A stretch of DNA of 6,793 nucleotides from Rhodospirillaceae bacterium (lineage in GTDB: Bacteria > Pseudomonadota > Alphaproteobacteria > Rhodospirillales > Rhodospirillaceae). The stretch spans positions 1 through 6,793 of the forward strand of contig JAFGWD010000029.1 in NCBI GenBank assembly GCA_016937315.1, in the 5' to 3' direction. Positions 1 to 4,650 of the stretch are shown here, in pieces (positions within the stretch are counted from its first letter, which is position 1; the number at the start of each line of letters is the position of its first letter). Made by a program: the position numbers and the translations under genes. The notes under the pieces are model-generated. The model was not told where the DNA came from. It made no database searches and saw nothing but the letters and a program-made list of their open reading frames with translations.

Positions 1-1
1 A

Positions 2-385
2 GTCTTTGCCGGCGTCGAGTACGGCAACGGGTCCTCGCGCGACTGGGCGGCCAAGGGCACCAAGCTGTTGGGCGTGCGTGCGGTAATTGTGGAAAGTTTT
101 GAACGCATCCACCGCTCCAATTTGGTCGGCATGGGCATCCTGCCCTTGCAGTTCAAAGACGGCATAACGCGCAAGACCTTGGGACTGGACGGCAGCGAGA
201 CCTTTACCATCACCGACCTTGCGAACGTGCAGCCACGACAGGATATCAAGGTCGAGATCAGCCGCACCAACGGCACCACGAAAACCATCACCGTGACCTG
301 TCGCATCGACACTGTAGATGAACTGGCCTACATGACCCACGGCGGCATTCTGCCGTATGTATTACGGAACCTCGCCGCCCAATAA
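2..385 (+). CDS. acnA: Aconitate hydratase, C-terminal fragment (5' end outside window)
   Basis: Aconitase isomerises citrate to isocitrate through cis-aconitate in the cytoplasmic TCA cycle, using a [4Fe-4S] cluster. Only the last 127 residues are here, open from base 2. They form the C-terminal swivel domain. The stretch GSSRDWAAKG near the start carries the conserved Ser/Arg that contact substrate, and SFERIHRSNLVGMGILPLQF is a hallmark of the AcnA/IRP branch. The ending HGGILPYVLRNLAAQ matches the usual AcnA end, so the 3' end is complete. The cluster cysteines lie upstream of the window and cannot be checked. An intrinsic terminator begins 26 bases after the stop, so acnA ends its own transcript. 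Family assignment is near certain; the AcnA rather than AcnB branch follows from the domain being C-terminal and from these motifs. Confidence 0.97.
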   Translation, partial: VFAGVEYGNGSSRDWAAKGTKLLGVRAVIVESFERIHRSNLVGMGILPLQFKDGITRKTLGLDGSETFTITDLANVQPRQDIKVEISRTNGTTKTITVTCRIDTVDELAYMTHGGILPYVLRNLAAQ

Positions 386-411
386 TCCAGCCAAAAATCA
401 ACTCTGCGTAG

Positions 412-442
412 ATAGCGGCGGATACCTTCCGCCGCTATTTTT
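412..442 (+). terminator. Intrinsic terminator of acnA
   Basis: A perfect 10-bp stem, ATAGCGGCGG (412-421) with CCGCCGCTAT (429-438), encloses a 7-base loop and runs directly into a T tract (438-442). It begins 26 bases after the acnA stop codon. This is a textbook Rho-independent terminator for the + strand. Confidence 0.9.
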
Positions 443-589
443 ATGAAAATTTTCCTTATGTTTTATGTGTTTTACAAGAAAATCGAGGTTTCATGATGGA
501 CATCACAGTCATCTCACACCAGATGATTCAGGGTTGGGACACGCCCCCCCGGTTTTTCGGGCGCACCACAACGAACAGAGGACGCAGGC

Positions 590-778
590 ATGCACATCGC
601 CCCCCCGAAATCTTGCACCACCACCAAACAGCCTGCCTCTTTTTCCGGTGCCCAAGAACCCAAACTCACGGATCTCTATGGGGACCCTCTGCTGCATGCC
701 ATCTTACGCCGCGATGGTGTTGACCTGTCCGCATTAAAGGCCGTGGTCGCCGCCGCGCAGAAACGTTTGGCTGCCTAA
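590..778 (+). CDS. Small hypothetical protein, 62 aa
   Basis: I do not recognise a named family. The case for a real gene is the purine-rich AGAGGA at 577-582, seven bases before the ATG, and a C-terminal half that looks like folded protein: KLTDLYGDPLLHAILRRDGV followed by an alanine-rich, amphipathic helix ending AAQKRLAA. The first 25 residues are low complexity (Pro, Ser, Thr, Lys) and probably disordered. There is no signal peptide, membrane segment or cysteine cluster; one Cys is present at residue 9. A run of seven C bases (600-606) covers codons 4-6, so slippage there would switch the frame right after the start. The gene lies alone between the acnA terminator and the transaldolase gene, 86 bases upstream of the latter and on the same strand, so the two may be co-transcribed. 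The general look (DPLLxAILxxDGVDLxAL) recalls short uncharacterised alphaproteobacterial proteins; that is an impression, not a match. Confidence 0.6.
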   Translation: MHIAPPKSCTTTKQPASFSGAQEPKLTDLYGDPLLHAILRRDGVDLSALKAVVAAAQKRLAA

Positions 779-864
779 GCGCCCCTCCGACCACTGACTT
801 CCTTGAATAAACGGGACTATTGCATTACAGATTCTATGGGGTTTACCGCTTAGGATTTCTCGAC

Positions 865-1587
865 ATGAAAGACCCGCTTGCACTTAAAGTTGAGCTCTTC
901 GTTGACAGCGCCGATTTCGACAACATCGTCCACTTTTCAAAAAATCCACTGATCTCAGGCTTCACGACCAATCCGTCTCTGATGCACAAGTCCGGAGCCT
1001 CCGATTACGAGGCTTATGCCCGTAAGATCTTGGCCGCCGTGCCGAACCATCAGGTCGCTGTTGAAGTGATTGCCGACGATTTGGCGACAATGGAGGCAGA
1101 AGCTCGGGTCATCGCGACGTGGGGACCCAACGTCAACGTCAAGATTCCGGTCACCACCACACACGGCGAATTCACCGGCCCCATCATCCGCGCCCTATCG
1201 GCGGACGGTATTTTCGTCAATGTCACTGTGGTATTCACGCTGGAACAGGTCCGCGCCATTGCAACCTGCCTGGACCCGAACACCCCGGCCATCGTGTCGA
1301 TTTTCGCCGGACGGGTTGCCGATACCGGGGTTGATCCCCTGCCTTTGATGCAGGAAACCCTGCGCCTCCTCGCACACCTCCCCAAGACCAAGGTAATCTG
1401 GGCCAGCACCCGTGGTCTGCTGCACATTGCCCAAGCCGATGAGATCGGCTGCCACATCATCACCGTGCCGCCCGACATTCTTGAAAAATTACCCATGCTT
1501 GGCAAAGACCTGGCCACCTACTCATTGGAAGGCGTGCAGGCTTTTTATCGCGACACACAGGCATCCGGTTTCCAAATTCGGCTTTAG
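865..1587 (+). CDS. Transaldolase family protein (TalC/FSA-like), 240 aa
   Basis: Class I aldolase-type TIM barrel of the transaldolase family, acting in the cytoplasm on sugar phosphates through a Schiff base. Visible motifs: Asp14 in ELFVDSADFD; the signature GFTTNPSLM at 32-40 with Asn36; VNVKIPVT at 90-97 with the Schiff-base Lys93; SIFAGRVADTG at 145-155; and WASTR at 179-183. The length, 240 residues, fits the short single-domain TalC/FSA group rather than the roughly 320-residue classical Tal. Close relatives are often found in sugar-nucleotide or polysaccharide clusters, so the true substrate may not be a pentose-pathway intermediate; no such cluster is visible here. The ATG at 865 is chosen because TAGGA precedes it by nine bases and the family starts near this point; an upstream in-frame TTG at 820 has no ribosome binding site. 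A weak possible promoter is TTGAAT (803-808) with TACAGA (826-831). An IS remnant abuts the stop codon without altering the C-terminus. Confidence 0.9.
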   Translation: MKDPLALKVELFVDSADFDNIVHFSKNPLISGFTTNPSLMHKSGASDYEAYARKILAAVPNHQVAVEVIADDLATMEAEARVIATWGPNVNVKIPVTTTHGEFTGPIIRALSADGIFVNVTVVFTLEQVRAIATCLDPNTPAIVSIFAGRVADTGVDPLPLMQETLRLLAHLPKTKVIWASTRGLLHIAQADEIGCHIITVPPDILEKLPMLGKDLATYSLEGVQAFYRDTQASGFQIRL

Positions 1588-1602
1588 CAGGTTGTTGAAA
1601 AA
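1588..1602 (+). repeat. Left terminal inverted repeat of the IS remnant
   Basis: This 15-base end pairs with 2376-2390 with two mismatches. It begins directly after the TAG stop codon of the transaldolase gene. Confidence 0.8.
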
Positions 1603-1662
1603 CTCAATGGCCTATCTGGCGGCCGCGTGATTCAATCTCGGTATTGGATTGTTGCTGAGGGA

Positions 1663-2201
1663 ATGATGCGCGGGACAGACAAGCGATCTGGAGACTTGTT
1701 CTCCTACGTTGACCTGAAGAAGCAGGTGCGCATGGACCACCCGCTGCGGACGATCCGGGAGATGACCAATACGGCACTGGCGGCGTTGTCGGGCGAGCAT
1801 TTCAGCGTCGACGGCCGCTGATCGAAGCGTAGGCCTCCATGAAGAGCTTCAAACCGAAGGGCGATGGCGGTGAAGGCGGTGGGCGCAACCCCTCGGTTGA
1901 TTTTCGCGGCAAGAAACGGTCCAACGATACTCACGAGAGCACCACCGATCTCGATGCCATGCTCTACCGCAAGGGGGCAGGTATGGAGGCTAAGCTGTGC
2001 TTCATCGGTCATGGGCTGATGGAAAACCGTTCGGGCTTGATCGTGGACACCCGGCTGACCCGCGCATCGGGTCACGCTGAACAGTTGGCGGAACTGGACA
2101 TGATCGAGCCTCTGGGCGACCGACCGCGTGCAATTACGTTGGGTGCCGACCGTGGCTACGATGCTGCCGATTTTATCGAGGAACTGCGGACGCTCAACGT
2201 G
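1663..2201 (+). pseudogene. IS5-family transposase, internally deleted and frameshifted
   Basis: Two blocks of one DDE transposase remain. Block 1 starts at the ATG at 1663 (MMRGTDKRSGDLFSYVDLKK, then DHPLRTIREM, ending ALAALSGE) and is the usual N-terminus. It is joined directly to HFSVDG, which in intact relatives lies much further on, so the middle of the protein is deleted in frame. The catalytic Asp of HFSVDG is retained. Right after, one base is lost (near 1815), giving TGA at 1819-1821; in the restored frame an expected Trp codon is TAG (1830-1832). Block 2 reads from MKSFKPKGDG (1839), through THESTTD, LYRKGAGMEAKLCFIGHGLM and ITLGADRGYDAADFIEELRTLNV, holding the second catalytic Asp in LGADRGYD. 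After LNV the homology stops and the C-terminal block with the last catalytic Glu is absent. Three independent lesions make this a pseudogene beyond doubt. Family placement rests on recall of this conserved sequence. Confidence 0.9.
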
Positions 2202-2374
2202 CGTTACGAGAGCCGGGATGGTCCCGCCTGCGCCGAATTCTCGTGGGAAGGCCACAACGACGCCGATATTGCTTGCGGGAGAGGCTGGGTGCCATCGGCA
2301 CCGCAGGCCGCCTCGTCGGCCACATCTACATCCACAACAGCGACGATTCAGGCTTCGTCTGCGAGGCAGAGTAA
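2202..2374 (+). pseudogene. Fragment of an unrelated small protein fused to the transposase remnant, with a frameshift
   Basis: Downstream of transposase residue LNV the same frame continues as RYESRDGPACAEFSWEGHND, then ADIACGRGW, which is not transposase sequence. At about 2289 one base appears to be missing. Shifting to the frame of base 2291 gives a natural-looking continuation, AIGTAGRLVGHIYIHNSDD then SGFVCEAE, ending at TAA 2372-2374, just before the right inverted repeat. Joined, the roughly 57 residues look like the C-terminal end of a small beta-rich soluble protein with acidic and aromatic repeats (SWEG, GRGW, GHIYIH). I cannot name the family, although similar uncharacterised bacterial sequences seem familiar to me. 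It may have been brought in by a deletion that fused a neighbouring gene into the element, or be cargo of the IS. It is a fragment in either case: no start, and a broken frame. Confidence 0.6.
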
Positions 2375-2375
2375 C

Positions 2376-2390
2376 TTCTTCAACAGCCTG
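2376..2390 (-). repeat. Right terminal inverted repeat of the IS remnant
   Basis: It is complementary to 1588-1602 at 13 of 15 positions. It follows the stop of the foreign fragment by one base, and CTAG flanks it on the outside. Confidence 0.78.
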
Positions 2391-2400
2391 CTAGAATAAA

Positions 2401-2438
2401 AAATGGCCAACCCGGAACGCTTCCCGAGTTGGCCATTT
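2401..2438. terminator. Bidirectional intrinsic terminator
   Basis: An 11-bp perfect stem, AAATGGCCAAC (2401-2411) with GTTGGCCATTT (2428-2438), is extended inward by CGG/CCG after one mismatch. On the left is a run of six A (2398-2403), which gives a U6 tract for minus-strand transcripts. On the right there are only three T. It therefore looks stronger for leftward transcription coming from tRNA-Arg than for rightward transcription from the transaldolase gene, but it stands at a convergent junction and probably serves both. Without the IS it would follow the transaldolase stop codon by about ten bases. Confidence 0.8.
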
Positions 2439-2467
2439 CAACAGGCCTTCAAAGGCTCTTCACCCTG

Positions 2468-2525
2468 ACTAGGGGTTTGTGCCAAACCAATCGCCAAACT
2501 CTGCCAAATTTCGCGCCGCGCTACA
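2468..2525 (+). repeat. 58-bp direct repeat, copy 1
   Basis: It is identical to 2644-2701 at 54 of 58 positions. It contains GCCAAA three times (CCAAA starting at 2482, 2494 and 2504), that is, 12 and 10 bases apart, on one face of the helix. One TGTGCCAAA motif is changed to TCTGCCAAA here. Confidence 0.92.
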
Positions 2526-2572
2526 TCCGAGTCCAACCCTATCCCAAACCCCCAGCCTCACCCGAACCCACC

Positions 2573-2612
2573 GCTCTTTGACAATGTGAACAGCGCCCCC
2601 GCAAGGGGACGC
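2573..2612 (+). promoter_or_regulatory. boxA-like site followed by a GCAA-tetraloop hairpin
   Basis: GCTCTTTGACA (2573-2583) is very close to the boxA antitermination element of rRNA leaders (TGCTCTTTAACA in E. coli); boxA-like elements are also known in leaders of some CRISPR arrays. Nine bases on, GCG-C-CCCC-GCAA-GGGG-A-CGC (2593-2612) folds into a stem of 4 plus 3 pairs with one C-A mismatch and a GNRA-type loop. TTGACA within the boxA is also a perfect -35 hexamer, but no -10 lies 15-19 bases on. No rRNA gene, cas gene or second copy of the hairpin is present, so the function is unknown: leader remnant, small RNA, or a single orphan repeat. Confidence 0.45.
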
Positions 2613-2643
2613 AACAACCGTCTAAAAACGCTCACCAAACCGT

Positions 2644-2701
2644 ATTAGGCGTTTGTGCCAAACCAATCGCCAAACTGTGCCAAATTTCCCGCCGCGCTAC
2701 A
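2644..2701 (+). repeat. 58-bp direct repeat, copy 2
   Basis: This is the second copy, 176 bp downstream of the first. It has two exact TGTGCCAAA motifs (2654-2662 and 2676-2684) exactly 22 bp apart, with a CGCCAAA between them, so three GCCAAA cores are phased at about one helical turn. This resembles a protein-binding array (operator or iteron-like). Confidence 0.92.
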
Positions 2702-2713
2702 CTTCCATCCGCC

Positions 2714-2812
2714 AATATTCTAACGGGCTAGATTATTGGAATTATTCATCAAATTCTTAGCGCGCAAACTCACCGGAATCTCGTCGAGAATCTGCCCTAG
2801 CCCATTAATATT
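2714..2812. repeat. Imperfect inverted repeat in the tRNA 3' trailer
   Basis: AATATT-CT-AA-C-GGGCTAG (2714-2731) is mirrored by CTAGCCC-A-TT-AATATT (2797-2812): seven perfect pairs at the GGGCTAG core, then AA/TT and AATATT after small offsets, around a 65-base middle. A second pair, AATCTCGT (2777-2784) with ACGAGATT (2815-2822), overlaps it. Both lie just downstream of tRNA-Arg in the transcribed direction, so they may shape the precursor, or mark the ends of a tiny element. The arms are short and this may be chance. Confidence 0.35.
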
Positions 2813-2823
2813 TAACGAGATTT

Positions 2824-2900
2824 TGGTGTCCCCGGCGGGATTCGAACCCACGGCCCCCGGATTAGGAATCCGATGCTCTATCCTGCTGAGCTACGGGGAC
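2824..2900 (-). tRNA. tRNA-Arg (anticodon CCU)
   Basis: On the minus strand the acceptor arms GTCCCCG and CGGGGAC pair perfectly, followed by A73 and an encoded CCA (2826-2824). The D stem is GCTC/GAGC. The anticodon stem TCGGA/TCCGG encloses loop TTCCTAA, so the anticodon is CCT, reading AGG. The T arm is GTGGG-TTCGAAT-CCCGC. All stems close, so the gene looks functional. It lies downstream of pip in the same direction but has its own promoter. tRNA-Arg 3' ends are common phage and island integration sites; no second copy of the 3' end is seen in the window. Confidence 0.97.
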
Positions 2901-2910
2901 ACATGGGCGG

Positions 2911-2938
2911 GTTATACCGCGAATGTTTGTTTCGTCAA
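2911..2938 (-). promoter_or_regulatory. Sigma-70 promoter of tRNA-Arg
   Basis: On the minus strand, TTGACG (2938-2933) and TATAAC (2916-2911) are 16 bases apart. Transcription would begin near 2904, a few bases before the mature tRNA end. The stretch after the -10 is GC-rich (CCGCCC), as in stable-RNA promoters under stringent control. The TGA inside the -35 box is the stop codon of pip. Confidence 0.75.
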
Positions 2939-3939
2939 AGTGCGAAGGCCGTTTTTCCCTTCATTCCGCTGTTTTGTGCGAAGGCATCTGTGTAGCGGAC
3001 CATAGCGGAACGAATGCCGGGTTCGAAGGCAGAGTGTCCGGCGTCGGGCACCACGGTAAAGGCCGATCCAGGCCAAGCACGCACCACGCTTTCTGCCGTT
3101 TTGATCGGGCAGACCATGTCATAGCGCCCTTGCACCACGGCTGCGGGTAAATCGCGAATTGCCGACAATCCGTTCAGCAATTGGTTCGGCGCTAAGAAAC
3201 CCAATTGCTGCATGTAGTGGATCTCTAATCGTGCCAGAGCTACCACGTCTTTTCCCACCATATCTGCCGGAACACACCAATCGATTTCTGGTTTTTTGGT
3301 TCCGCGCAGGCTGGAGCAGGCATGCTCATAAGCATTCCAGATATGTGCGGCGGGTCCATGCACCATCGGGTCGGGGTCGTTTAGGCGGCGGGCATAGGCC
3401 GGAAGGGGGGTGCTCCGTTCTGTTTCCGATAGATGGTCAAGCCAGTGGCGCTCTGCTTCGGGAAAGAACCGCCCCATGCCGTGCAGGAACCAGTTCACTT
3501 CCTCTGCACTGAACAAGAAGACGCCGCGCAAGATAAATCCCAAGCAACTTTCCGGGTGTGCCTGACCATATGCCAGGGCCAATGTTGTGCCCCAACTGCC
3601 ACCGCTTATCAACCAGCGGGAGATACCCAAGTGTTGGCGCAAGGCTTCGATGTCGGCGATCAAGTGTGCCGTAGTGTTGGCTCGGGTTTCGCCCAACGGC
3701 GTGGAACGTCCACAGCCGCGCTGATCGAACAAAACAATGCGGTAGTGATCTGGGTCGTAAAACCGGCGATGTGTCGGCAAGCACCCGGAGCCCGGCCCAC
3801 CATGGAGGTAGATTACGGGGATTCCCCAGGGCGTGCCGCATTGCTCCCAGTACAGAGTATGTCCGTCGCCCACCGGCAAAAGGCCGGAAATGTGGGGCGA
3901 GATCGGCGGATAGAGGTCGGTGGCACGCAGCGAATCCAA
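2935..3939 (-). CDS. pip: Proline iminopeptidase (S33 family), 334 aa
   Basis: Cytoplasmic alpha/beta hydrolase that removes N-terminal proline from peptides. Numbering from the TTG start at 3939: HGGPG at 46-50 (oxyanion region), DQRGCGRS at 72-79, nucleophile elbow GGSWG with Ser115, catalytic Asp274 in GRYDM, and catalytic His302 in DAGHS. HGGPG plus DQRGCGRS with GGSWG is the specific signature of bacterial Pip. A helical cap domain lies between about residues 140 and 245. Family members run about 310-320 residues and begin like MxxLRxLYPP. The TTG gives exactly MDSLRATDLYPP and has AAGGGGAG ten bases upstream. In-frame ATGs at 4005 and 4029 would add 22 or 30 residues of arginine-rich sequence without family resemblance; the one at 4029 has GGGAG close upstream, so it remains possible. 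No terminator is visible in the 128 bases after fldA, so the two may share a transcript. There is no signal peptide. Confidence 0.93.
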   Translation of the reverse strand: MDSLRATDLYPPISPHISGLLPVGDGHTLYWEQCGTPWGIPVIYLHGGPGSGCLPTHRRFYDPDHYRIVLFDQRGCGRSTPLGETRANTTAHLIADIEALRQHLGISRWLISGGSWGTTLALAYGQAHPESCLGFILRGVFLFSAEEVNWFLHGMGRFFPEAERHWLDHLSETERSTPLPAYARRLNDPDPMVHGPAAHIWNAYEHACSSLRGTKKPEIDWCVPADMVGKDVVALARLEIHYMQQLGFLAPNQLLNGLSAIRDLPAAVVQGRYDMVCPIKTAESVVRAWPGSAFTVVPDAGHSAFEPGIRSAMVRYTDAFAQNSGMKGKTAFAL

Positions 3940-4067
3940 GTCTCGGGGGCTCCCCTTCCATGGGGCATGTCGGCGATGTGCCGCATGCACTGGCCCCCGT
4001 ATCATAGGACAAGACGCGCCTTCGCGCATCTGCTCCCGTCTTGCGGTGTTCCAGATGCAAGGCAGAG

Positions 4068-4592
4068 CTAGTGTACCGGATCGAGCCCAAACTCCGGAGC
4101 GATGAGATTGAGCCAGGCCTTGAGTCGGTCTGGTGTCTGTTCGGGCTGGTTGTCTTCGTCCAGTGCAAGACCGATGAAGCGCCCGTTTCGTACGGCGAGA
4201 GAGGCGGCATGCTCGTACCCGTCGGTTGGCCAATCACCGACCACCCGTGCGCCGCGTTCGGCGAAAAAGTCGGCCAGTTCGCCCATTGCGTCGGCATAAC
4301 TGTCGGCATAACAGAACTGGTCACCCAGTCCGAACACTGCCACCGTCTTGCCAGACAAATCGGTGGAGACAAGCTTTTCCATTAAAGCTTCCCAATCTGC
4401 GGGGAGTTCGCCAATGCCTACCGTTGGTGTGCCGAGAATCAGATGGTCGTAGGCCAGGATGTCTTTTGCCGAGGCTTTCATCGCGTCGACTGGTGCGGAC
4501 ATCGTCTCGTCGTCGAAAAATCCTTTGATCGTCTTGGCCACCTTTTGGGTGGTGCCAGTGTCCGAGCCATAAAACAAACCGATGCGTGCCAT
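4068..4592 (-). CDS. fldA: Flavodoxin, long-chain type, 174 aa
   Basis: Small FMN electron carrier in the cytoplasm that replaces ferredoxin when iron is short. The phosphate-binding loop is SDTGTT at 10-15 within FYGSDTGTTQKVAK. The 50s loop TPTVGIGELPADW (55-67) and the 90s loop GLGDQFCYADSYADAMG (88-104) flank the isoalloxazine ring; Tyr95 is the usual stacking residue. The segment around 120-147 (DWPTDGYEHAASLAVRNGRF and following) is the extra loop of long-chain flavodoxins. Length agrees with the 170-180 typical of that class. The ATG at 4592 is preceded by GGAGG at five bases; upstream in-frame ATGs would run through the Fur site and are unlikely. The site at 4608-4626 indicates induction under iron limitation. 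pip follows on the same strand; the LysR gene precedes it by 58 bases. Confidence 0.95.
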   Translation of the reverse strand: MARIGLFYGSDTGTTQKVAKTIKGFFDDETMSAPVDAMKASAKDILAYDHLILGTPTVGIGELPADWEALMEKLVSTDLSGKTVAVFGLGDQFCYADSYADAMGELADFFAERGARVVGDWPTDGYEHAASLAVRNGRFIGLALDEDNQPEQTPDRLKAWLNLIAPEFGLDPVH

Positions 4593-4607
4593 TGTTGCCT
4601 CCACATT

Positions 4608-4626
4608 GAGAATGACTCGCATTATC
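4608..4626 (-). promoter_or_regulatory. Fur box upstream of fldA
   Basis: On the minus strand GATAATGCGAGTCATTCTC matches the 19-bp Fur consensus (GATAATGATAATCATTATC) at 15 positions, with both outer arms nearly intact. It ends 15 bases before the fldA ATG. GATAAT within it is a plausible -10, so bound Fur-Fe would block transcription start. Flavodoxin is a classic Fur-repressed gene, so position and function agree. Confidence 0.72.
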
Positions 4627-4650
4627 ATGTTAAGGCGGTCTGTGCAAGGC

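Larger units (their letters stand above)
1588..2390 (+). mobile_element. Degenerate IS5/IS1182-type insertion sequence, 803 bp
   Basis: The element is bounded by imperfect terminal inverted repeats: CAGGTTGTTGAAAAA at 1588-1602 and, reading inward from the right, CAGGCTGTTGAAGAA at 2390-2376, 13 of 15 identical. The flanks are TTAG on the left (1584-1587) and CTAG on the right (2391-2394), which fits a 4-bp YTAR-type duplication of the IS5 group with one later change. If the repeats are extended by one base each, a TA duplication also fits. Inside are remnants of one transposase and, at the right, foreign coding sequence. A complete relative should be about 1.3 kb or more, so roughly a third or more is missing. 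It cannot transpose by itself, because the third acidic residue of the DDE triad and surrounding C-terminus are gone. It sits between the transaldolase stop codon and a terminator, a site where insertion costs little. Confidence 0.88.
2439..2823. other. Non-coding interval of about 385 bases with repeats, boxA-like site and hairpins
   Basis: No credible protein gene is present on either strand. The interval holds two copies of a 58-bp direct repeat, a boxA-like site with an adjoining GC-rich hairpin between them, and an AT-rich section (2710-2823) with an imperfect inverted repeat that would lie in the 3' trailer of the tRNA transcript. The sequence between the first repeat and the boxA (2526-2570) is C-rich and purine-poor on this strand. 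Nothing else is recognised. Confidence 0.7.

Noticed and set aside
465..737. Overlapping + strand reading frames of 76-90 codons in the region of the small gene
   Set aside because: They have no ribosome binding site and a low-complexity, His/Pro/Arg-rich composition, and they overlap the better-supported frame at 590-778.
1050..1517. 155-codon minus-strand frame antisense to the transaldolase gene
   Set aside because: It is a shadow of a strongly conserved gene, with no recognisable motifs of its own.
1704..2255. 183-codon minus-strand frame
   Set aside because: It lies entirely antisense to the transposase remnant and is explained by GC-rich coding on the + strand.
2437..2446. Second right end of the IS (TTCAACAGGC)
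   Set aside because: It shares only about eight bases with the true right repeat, lies past the CTAG flank and overlaps the edge of the terminator; probably chance.
2578..2583. TTGACA as a promoter -35
   Set aside because: No acceptable -10 hexamer occurs 15-19 bases downstream; the position is occupied by the GC-rich hairpin.
2593..2612. A CRISPR array
   Set aside because: The hairpin occurs only once, no spacer periodicity is present and there are no cas genes. The two 58-bp repeats are too far apart and too long to be array repeats.
2654..2684. Sigma-54 promoter on the minus strand (TTGGCAC elements)
   Set aside because: TTGGCAC resembles a -24 box, but no GC-containing -12 element lies at the required distance, and no gene starts downstream in that direction.
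2736..3005. 89-codon + strand frame over the tRNA
   Set aside because: It runs across the antisense of tRNA-Arg and its promoter.
3433..4071. 212-codon + strand frame antisense to pip
   Set aside because: It is antisense shadow of a clear S33 peptidase gene, with no start signal.
3437..4372. 311-codon minus-strand frame overlapping pip and fldA
   Set aside because: It crosses two well-conserved genes in another frame and shows Arg/Pro/Trp-rich shadow composition.
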